The notes under the pieces were generated by a model that did not search any database, had not been told where the DNA came from, and saw nothing but the letters and a program-made list of their open reading frames with translations. A stretch of 64,000 bases of DNA from Mesorhizobium alhagi CCNWXJ12-2 (lineage in GTDB: Bacteria; Pseudomonadota; Alphaproteobacteria; Rhizobiales; Rhizobiaceae), in the NCBI RefSeq assembly GCF_000236565.1, contig NZ_AHAM01000125.1:1-64000 (forward strand), written 5' to 3'. The translations under genes were made by a program, and so were the position numbers. Of this stretch, positions 58,693 through 64,000 are shown in pieces; position 1 is the first letter of the stretch, and the number at the start of each line of letters is the position of its first letter.

Positions 58693-59320
58693 CGCCACCA
58701 TCGGCAACGTCCAACCTGAACGACACCAGCTTGATCGCGCGGTCATAGATGTTGCTTGCAACCGGCGTCTGCCGGATAGAGTCGGGATAGTCGAAGGCCA
58801 TGTCGAGCGCTTCCGCCCCGGCGAGAACCGCCTGCGGGACCACGAAGGAGACTTTCTGAGGCGCTTCGCCCGAGAGCGTTGTTTCATGCACGCGAACGCC
58901 ATTCACCGATATGATCACCCTCTGAGTGATTTGCGGCGGGCGAAGCATCGGAGCCATTTCCAGCGTGGCGGTTAGATCGCCGGGGATTTCCGGGATTTTC
59001 ACGCGGAGCCGCGAGGCCTCGCCCAGGGAATGCGTGCCGTCGCCGGTCGGCCCGGTCCAGCCGCACACCTTCATGCTGTCGGCGCGTTTCATCCTCTCCC
59101 GCTGTTTTCCCAGGTGCAGGAATGAAATCGTTTCGCCAAGGCTGTAGCTGCCGATGCGGTCGCGGTTGAGGCACGTGGTCGTCTCGTCGATATAGAAGGC
59201 GCGGTAGTCCGGATGGACCTGCGGATTGAGAGCCAGCCCGAGGATGGCGACCTCGCTGCCAGCCAGCAGCGTCGCCAGCGCATAGAAGCCGACGAAAGCT
59301 GCGCGCCCATATGGCGGCAT
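58637..59320 (-). CDS. unknown membrane-anchored protein of the glycolipid module
   Basis: A 227-residue protein with one N-terminal membrane helix (FVGFYALATLLAGSEVAILGLAL), then an extracytoplasmic beta-rich domain that includes LRVKIPEIPGDLTATLEM and QRVIISVNGVRVHETTL. I do not recognise the family; the domain has a carbohydrate-binding-like or jelly-roll look. It begins 8 bases after the stop of the GT-C-like gene, so the two are probably one operon, convergent with the GT2-methyltransferase-GtrA operon. ATG at 59320 is chosen over a TTG seven codons upstream. Confidence 0.65.
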   Translation of the reverse strand: MPPYGRAAFVGFYALATLLAGSEVAILGLALNPQVHPDYRAFYIDETTTCLNRDRIGSYSLGETISFLHLGKQRERMKRADSMKVCGWTGPTGDGTHSLGEASRLRVKIPEIPGDLTATLEMAPMLRPPQITQRVIISVNGVRVHETTLSGEAPQKVSFVVPQAVLAGAEALDMAFDYPDSIRQTPVASNIYDRAIKLVSFRLDVADGGATDRTSAPQTPTGPAPGD

Positions 59321-59327
59321 CGGAAAG

Positions 59328-60488
59328 CTAGACCAGGGCAAGGTAGCCTCTCATCCAGGCGATCATGGTGAAATAGCAGGTGGCGGGCAGCAGGACCAAG
59401 GCCGCATAAAAGGTCGCCCTGTGTGCCGCAAGCAGGGTCATGGCCAACAGGACCAGCGGCGCCAGCCCCACGACATACCGCACCATCGAAGCCAGGTTCG
59501 TCAGCAGCGGCAGCACGATGCCGAGCGTGCAGAAAAGCGCGGCGCCATACTGCCTGCGAAACGCCAGGACGGCCGAGAGCGCCAGCCCGGCCACGCAGGC
59601 GAATGCGCTCCACTGCGGCGAAGTCGGCAGCCATCCTGTCGCCGGTGTGGCTGAGAACGCGTCCCACAGGAACTGGAGCGGATTGCCCGTCGCCCGCCCG
59701 AAGGCGCGCTGCACATGGACGAAGGCGAAGCCATCCCCAACGGTGAGATGGAGATACAGCATATAGGCAAAGAGGCCGGCAGGCGAGATCAGGATGGCGA
59801 CGAGGAGATCCGGCCGTGAAAGCACAAGGCGAGGGAAAGACAGGACCGGTCCGCCCCGCTTCCGATGCTCCTGGAACATCTGGATCACCGTTGCGAAGAC
59901 GACGAAGACCCCGACGAGACGCGTGGCCGACAACAGCGCGGAGAAAACGCCTGCTGCCAGATAGCTGGAGCGTTTCAGCGCCAGAAAGACACACGACGTC
60001 AGGAGCACGAATAGGGGCTCCGAGAGGAAAGTGGTGAAATAGAAGGAGAACGGACCGCTGAGCAGGAAAGCGCAATAAAGTATGTAGGCGCGCATGTTCC
60101 TGTCGAGCAACTGCCACGATACCAGGCAAGAGGCGTAGCTGAGTGCGATGGACGTGGCGATTGCGACGATGGCGGTGGGAAACGGGAAAACAGCCCTGAG
60201 CCCCGCAACCAGCATCGGATAGAGCGGGAAAAAGCCCCAACGCCCGACATTGCTCTCGCCGGGGATCGGAAAGCCTTCGTAGCCTTTCTCGGAAATGCCC
60301 ACATACCAGGAGCAATCCCACCTGCACAGCGATTGAATATAAGGCTGCAGGCTATGGTCAGGCCAGACTACGGTGAATGCGGCATAGCGGATGACAATTC
60401 CGCTGATGACGAAGAAAAGCGGGACCACCGCTATGGCCAGTGCTGTGGAGCGGCCGGTGTTCTCGCGCGCAACGTCATCCAGCACCAA
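59328..60488 (-). CDS. GT-C type membrane mannosyltransferase-like protein (PIG-V-like)
   Basis: A 386-residue protein with at least eight hydrophobic helices. The luminal-type pattern WDCSWYVGISEKGYE near residue 57, followed by NVGRWGFFPLYPML, fits the PIG-V/mannosyltransferase GT-C family, whose members take sugars from polyprenyl-phosphate donors. The GT2 product of the convergent operon could supply the donor. No ATG start is seen; TTG at 60488 or GTG at 60485 follows a GAGAGG site. Function in cell-surface glycosylation is inferred. Confidence 0.75.
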   Translation of the reverse strand: MVLDDVARENTGRSTALAIAVVPLFFVISGIVIRYAAFTVVWPDHSLQPYIQSLCRWDCSWYVGISEKGYEGFPIPGESNVGRWGFFPLYPMLVAGLRAVFPFPTAIVAIATSIALSYASCLVSWQLLDRNMRAYILYCAFLLSGPFSFYFTTFLSEPLFVLLTSCVFLALKRSSYLAAGVFSALLSATRLVGVFVVFATVIQMFQEHRKRGGPVLSFPRLVLSRPDLLVAILISPAGLFAYMLYLHLTVGDGFAFVHVQRAFGRATGNPLQFLWDAFSATPATGWLPTSPQWSAFACVAGLALSAVLAFRRQYGAALFCTLGIVLPLLTNLASMVRYVVGLAPLVLLAMTLLAAHRATFYAALVLLPATCYFTMIAWMRGYLALV

Positions 60489-60652
60489 GTCTGCCTCTCT
60501 GCCATTTTCGAGTTGCCGGCGCCGTTCATCGCCAGAATCAACAAGTTACGCTGGTGAGTTCAAAACGTTCCTTTTTCATCACAAATTGCGAGCGCGGCCT
60601 CTGTCTTTCAAACCGTACCCGGCGCACCAACTCCACGTAACTTCATCTTGCG

Positions 60653-61564
60653 TCAGCTAAGGGGCGCCGGGAAACGAAGGGAATTGGAGCGACCAATCTC
60701 ACGCGCCACTTGATTGAGCTGCCAGAGCGAATGCACGATGAGCGTGACGACCAGGATCGCGCCGCCGATCAGGCTGTTCCTGGACGGGATTTCGGCGAAG
60801 ATCATCCACACCCAGACCGGCGCGAGCACGGTTTCGAGAAGATAGAACATCGCCACTTCCGGGCCGGAAATGTATTTGGGGCCGGTGGCGAGGCAGAAGA
60901 AGGCGATGGGCATGATGACGCCACCGTTGAGAATGATCCACCAGGGAGCCTCGACCTGGAAGCCGGTCTTCTGAACCATGACCACAGCGAGCACAAACGG
61001 CAGGAGCACCGCAACGAGCGCGGTAAATCCCATGTCCTTGCCGCTGGCGCGGGAAACCGTGATCGCCGAGGCGAGGAACAGGGAACTCGCCAGAGCCATC
61101 AGATCACCGAACAGTTGGCCGGTGCCGATCGAGTCGCTGACGATGACCAGCACGCCGCCGGTCATGAGGACCATGGCGATCAGTGTTGCGGTGCGCGGCC
61201 GTTCGCCGAGCACCAGCCAGGAGAGCAGCGCGGCGAACATCGTGTTGAAGACAAGGATGAAGACGAGGTTGGCGGTCGAGGTGTGAAACACGGCGGTGAT
61301 GAAGCTGATGGAGCCGAGGCCGTAGAACAATGCGACAGCAAGTCCGGAACGACCGGGCACCAGCGGCGGGGCATTGCCGCGCAGCCAACGCCAGGCAAGC
61401 CAGATCAGCAGCGTCACGGCAAGCGTCGTGGAACTGCGCAAAAGCAGGATGGTCCAGTGATCGCCGCCGGCAAGGCGTATCAGCGGGATATCGACTGTAA
61501 GCGTCAGACCGCCGAGCGCGGTCAACGCGAAACCCTTCGCGTGATTGGACGAACTGGCGAACAC
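60653..61564 (-). CDS. EamA/DMT-family permease
   Basis: A 303-residue protein with about ten helices in two EamA repeats, each ending with conserved patterns (WLVLGERPRTATLIAMVLMTGGV; AEIPSRNSLIGGAILVVTL). The family exports amino acids, nucleotides or drugs. The substrate cannot be read from the sequence. It is followed by about 55 bases after the bpt stop on the same strand, perhaps without a common function. Confidence 0.88.
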   Translation of the reverse strand: MFASSSNHAKGFALTALGGLTLTVDIPLIRLAGGDHWTILLLRSSTTLAVTLLIWLAWRWLRGNAPPLVPGRSGLAVALFYGLGSISFITAVFHTSTANLVFILVFNTMFAALLSWLVLGERPRTATLIAMVLMTGGVLVIVSDSIGTGQLFGDLMALASSLFLASAITVSRASGKDMGFTALVAVLLPFVLAVVMVQKTGFQVEAPWWIILNGGVIMPIAFFCLATGPKYISGPEVAMFYLLETVLAPVWVWMIFAEIPSRNSLIGGAILVVTLIVHSLWQLNQVAREIGRSNSLRFPAPLS

Positions 61565-61618
61565 GTAAAAACGGCTCCGGAAGGTAGGGAGATGGTGCGA
61601 CGGACTTGTCGAAGCCGG

Positions 61619-62377
61619 TCAGACAGCCTCGTGCTCGTAGCGCTCCCAGCCCCTCGGGCCGAGATGCTCCTGCGGCATGAAGCGCACCTTATAGCTCATC
61701 TTGCGCGAGCCATTGACCCAATAGCCGAGATAGACATGGGGCAGGCCGGCGGCGCGGGCGCGCGCGATGTGGTCGAGGATCATGAAGGTGCCGAGCGAGC
61801 GATCCTCGAAGTCCGGATTGAAGTAGGAATAGACCATGGACATGCCGTCGGCCATCTTGTCCGAAAGTGCGACGGCGATCAGCTCGCCCTGCCCCCGGCC
61901 GGTGATGAAACTGTCCGGCCCGCGCTTGCGGTATTCGATGATCTTGGTATCGACGTGGGTATCCTCCACCATCATGGCGTAGTCGAGCACCGTCATGTCC
62001 GACATGCCGCCCTTGCGGTGGCGGGCGTCGAGATAGCGCCGAAACAGCGAATATTGCTCGGTTGAGGGCTCGGCGTCGTGCATGGCGCCGATCAGGTCGG
62101 AATTGCGCTGGATGACCCGCCGCATGTTCTTCGTCGCCTGGAACTCGCCGGCAAGGATGCGCACCGAGACGCAGGCGCGGCAGGATTCACAGGCAGGCCG
62201 GTAGGCAATGTTCTGCGAACGGCGGAAGCCTCCCTGCGTCAACAGGTCGTTCATCTCGGGAGCCTTGTCGCCGACCAGGTGCGTGAACACCTTCCGCTCG
62301 AACTGGCCTTCAATATAGGGGCACGGCGAAGGCGCGGTCAGGAAGAATTGGGGCGACTGTGTCGTATGGTGCGTCAT
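61619..62377 (-). CDS. bpt: aspartate/glutamate leucyltransferase (Bpt)
   Basis: A 252-residue Bpt of the ATE family. The N-terminal [16 protein letters not shown] and the cysteine cluster [13 protein letters not shown] are typical. The C-terminal transferase part carries [19 protein letters not shown] and the YVNG-like [13 protein letters not shown]. It transfers leucine to proteins with N-terminal Asp or Glu, marking them for ClpS/ClpAP degradation. Full length. Confidence 0.94.
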   Translation of the reverse strand: MTHHTTQSPQFFLTAPSPCPYIEGQFERKVFTHLVGDKAPEMNDLLTQGGFRRSQNIAYRPACESCRACVSVRILAGEFQATKNMRRVIQRNSDLIGAMHDAEPSTEQYSLFRRYLDARHRKGGMSDMTVLDYAMMVEDTHVDTKIIEYRKRGPDSFITGRGQGELIAVALSDKMADGMSMVYSYFNPDFEDRSLGTFMILDHIARARAAGLPHVYLGYWVNGSRKMSYKVRFMPQEHLGPRGWERYEHEAV

Positions 62378-62512
62378 GGCGCGTAGGTTAGGCTCCCGCG
62401 AACAACACTACCATGGCCCCAGCAGCGAAAAATTCAACTCAATATTCCTGATCGCTATTGTGATCGCTGTCGGCGATGCGGCGGGACCGTTCGCGGTGCG
62501 CCAAACGCCATG

Positions 62513-62983
62513 TCAGCGGTCTGCGCGCGTGACCACGGTGCCGAGCAGCAGATCGTGAACGGCGCGCTTGCGGTCGGTGAACAGCGTCGCAAGCAGGATC
62601 AGCGGCGTCAGCACGACATTCAGCCCCCAGAACAGAACGGAATGGACCACGGCAAGCATGCCGTCGACACGGCTGCCGTCCAGCCTGTCGAGGCGAATGC
62701 CCATCATGCGCATGCCGACCGTGGCCTGGTTGGGGCCGCCGAGCGTGTTCCAGACATAGACGAGCGCCACCGCCGGCACGAGAATGCTGAACAGCATCCA
62801 ACCAAGGCCGAGCGTCAGGATCCCGAAGATGGCGATCAGTATCGCGAAGGGAATGACGAGGATTGCGACGATCATATAGTCGATGCAGAAGGCGAGCACG
62901 CGCCGGGTCAGTACGCCGTCATAAGCGCGCACGTCGTCCAGCCGGGTCGCGATGATCTCGCCGTCGAGTGCCTGGGTACCCAT
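62513..62983 (-). CDS. RDD family membrane protein
   Basis: A 156-residue protein with three hydrophobic helices and the RDD pattern RRVLAFCIDYMIVAI near the start, then GGPNQATVGMRMMGIRL. The family is of unknown transport or scaffold function; some members affect Na+/H+ exchange. The ATG follows AAAGGAAAGG. It is upstream of bpt with about 135 bases between. Confidence 0.88.
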   Translation of the reverse strand: MGTQALDGEIIATRLDDVRAYDGVLTRRVLAFCIDYMIVAILVIPFAILIAIFGILTLGLGWMLFSILVPAVALVYVWNTLGGPNQATVGMRMMGIRLDRLDGSRVDGMLAVVHSVLFWGLNVVLTPLILLATLFTDRKRAVHDLLLGTVVTRADR

Positions 62984-63328
62984 TGCCTTTCCTTTCGATA
63001 ACGCGGTGCCATTTGCGCGTCCGTCGCACCCGGAAATGGTGAAAAGCCGCAAAAAATTCAAGGTCTCCTGTTGGTGCGGGAAGCCTTGATTCGGCACGGC
63101 AAAGCAGACCCGAAAGGCAGCGCCGCGATCAAGAATGACCGCAACCCGGCGCGTGGAAGCAGATAAATCGATTTGAAAATGGCCGAATCGTGTTACCTTA
63201 ATGGCAAAAAAGGGGCCTTAAAGGGTGGGTACGCTGTGATTCGGGCGGGTGTCGCAAGACCTCGGCCAAGGCTTATACGCAGATGGCGCGGCAGGGCTAA
63301 TTCCCCTTCATTGACGCCGGTTTCCTCG
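62984..63328. other. divergent promoter region rdd/ABC transporter
   Basis: No gene is evident in this 345-base stretch. TTGAAA at 63173-63178 and a weak TTACCT-like -10 at about 63193-63199 could serve the transporter gene to the right. A GTG at 63236 is in frame with that gene and has a GGGTGGG upstream, but the codons between it and the ATG at 63329 look non-coding. Confidence 0.35.
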
Positions 63329-64000
63329 ATGTGCGGCTTCTGGGGCCTGATGCGGGCCTACTGGTTGTCGAACCGGTGGAAGGAAGCCTGGACGCTGACG
63401 GTGGTGATCGCGCTGTTCACTGCGGCATCCAGCAAGACCAGCGTATGGATGGCCGAAGCCTCCGGTGAACTCGTCAACTCGATCGCCTATTTCCATGATC
63501 CCGGCAACGCCAACCCGCTGGCCACGGTGCTCGGCAATGCCGGCCTGCTGGTCCTTCTCGTCATCCTCAAGGACGCCGGCATCATCGGTGTCCGGCACCT
63601 CTTCTCGACGACCCTCCACCGCAAATGGCGCGGCTGGCTGAACGGCCGCTTCAACGAAGCCCTGCTCGACCCCAACCACACCCACTTTCACCTGCAGCAT
63701 GGCGCCCGCGATCAGGATGGCGCGCCGCTCGCCCCTCCCGACAACATCGACCAGCGCGTGCAGGAGTCCATCAAGGGCATGACCGGTGGCGCGATCGGCC
63801 TGGCAATGGGCGTCATGGGCGTCGCCACCTCGCTGTTCTTCGTCGGCCAGAAGCTGCTCGAAACCTCCACTGTGGTCGCCGGCCTCGAATTTCTGGGCGT
63901 CTATGGCGGCGCGATCCTCGCCTTCGCGGCCGTCGCCGCCTACGTGCCGCTGAACACCTTCGTCGCCCTGAAGCTCGGCCGAATACTCGAGCAACTGACC
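63329..64000 (+). CDS. SbmA/BacA-like ABC transporter (permease-ATPase), 5' part
   Basis: The first 224 residues of an ABC exporter-type membrane domain in the SbmA/BacA/YddA group. FWGLMRAYWLSNRWKEAWTL is the usual start, followed by a helix pair. The cytoplasmic segment FSTTLHRKWRGWLNGRF leads to DNIDQRVQESIKGMT, matching the family's NPDQR-type motif. Members import peptides or B12 and can protect rhizobia from host peptides. The frame runs out of the window, so the presence of a C-terminal ATPase cannot be seen. ATG at 63350 and GTG at 63236 are alternative starts. Confidence 0.8.
   Translation, partial: MCGFWGLMRAYWLSNRWKEAWTLTVVIALFTAASSKTSVWMAEASGELVNSIAYFHDPGNANPLATVLGNAGLLVLLVILKDAGIIGVRHLFSTTLHRKWRGWLNGRFNEALLDPNHTHFHLQHGARDQDGAPLAPPDNIDQRVQESIKGMTGGAIGLAMGVMGVATSLFFVGQKLLETSTVVAGLEFLGVYGGAILAFAAVAAYVPLNTFVALKLGRILEQLT

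Overview
The window looks like a chromosomal segment of a high-GC alphaproteobacterium of the order Hyphomicrobiales (Rhizobiales), most likely Mesorhizobium or a close Phyllobacteriaceae relative. The evidence is the ndvA/ndvB cyclic beta-1,2-glucan pair, a five-step Hut pathway (HutF plus HutG) with HutC and HutD, the DUF177-plsX-fabH-ihfA-MerR run, the glyA-nrdR-ribD-ribE-ribH-nusB order, Bpt, a K+-independent HppA, and several palindromic intergenic repeats. No rRNA, tRNA, CRISPR array, integrase or insertion sequence was seen. Taxonomy is inferred from gene content.

Layout. (1) 1-7.7 kb: a tightly coupled minus-strand operon for aerobic anthranilate breakdown through CoA thioesters: fused 2-aminobenzoyl-CoA monooxygenase/reductase, SDR, MarR regulator, crotonase, acyl-CoA dehydrogenase, cupin and 2-aminobenzoate-CoA ligase (cut by the window edge). 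A twin palindromic operator separates it from a divergent kynurenine-formamidase-like hydrolase, which suggests a tryptophan-to-anthranilate route. (2) 7.7-19.4 kb: a stand-alone Lrp ligand-binding domain, a lone ccmC, ndvA and the giant ndvB. (3) 19.6-27.9 kb: histidine utilisation, hutDUGHI facing hutFC across a perfect HutC-type palindrome. (4) 28-33.6 kb: RidA with an FAD amino-acid oxidase, then the zinc importer aztABC and the separately terminated chaperone gene aztD; both azt leaders carry the same Zur-like box. (5) 33.8-39.5 kb: a FadJ-type protein, a small CX4R protein, Lrp divergent from hppD, and several small proteins including a 30-residue membrane peptide gene. (6) 39.7-47.1 kb: core genes merR, ihfA, fabH, plsX, DUF177, cytochrome bc1 chaperone, bamE and hppA.

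(7) 47.1-52 kb: an accessory pocket inside core genes. It holds hicB-hicA, a solitary higA whose toxin higB has been internally deleted, an MFS exporter with an 18-bp inverted-repeat operator, and a TIR-like/beta-barrel protein resembling cyclic-nucleotide-signalled defence effectors. That last gene is on the opposite strand and splits the riboflavin operon between ribE and ribH. (8) 52-64 kb: ribE-ribD-nrdR, glyA, an acetyltransferase, a lipid-linked sugar module (GT2, methyltransferase, GtrA, a GT-C-like membrane protein and an unknown anchored protein), a DMT permease, bpt, an RDD protein and the start of an SbmA/BacA-like ABC transporter.

The most unusual items are the orphan TIR-like effector at 51.0-51.9 kb, the decayed toxin-antitoxin locus with its intact operator at 47.8-48.3 kb, the anthranilate operon with a crotonase lacking both hydratase glutamates, and several long perfect inverted repeats in promoter regions.
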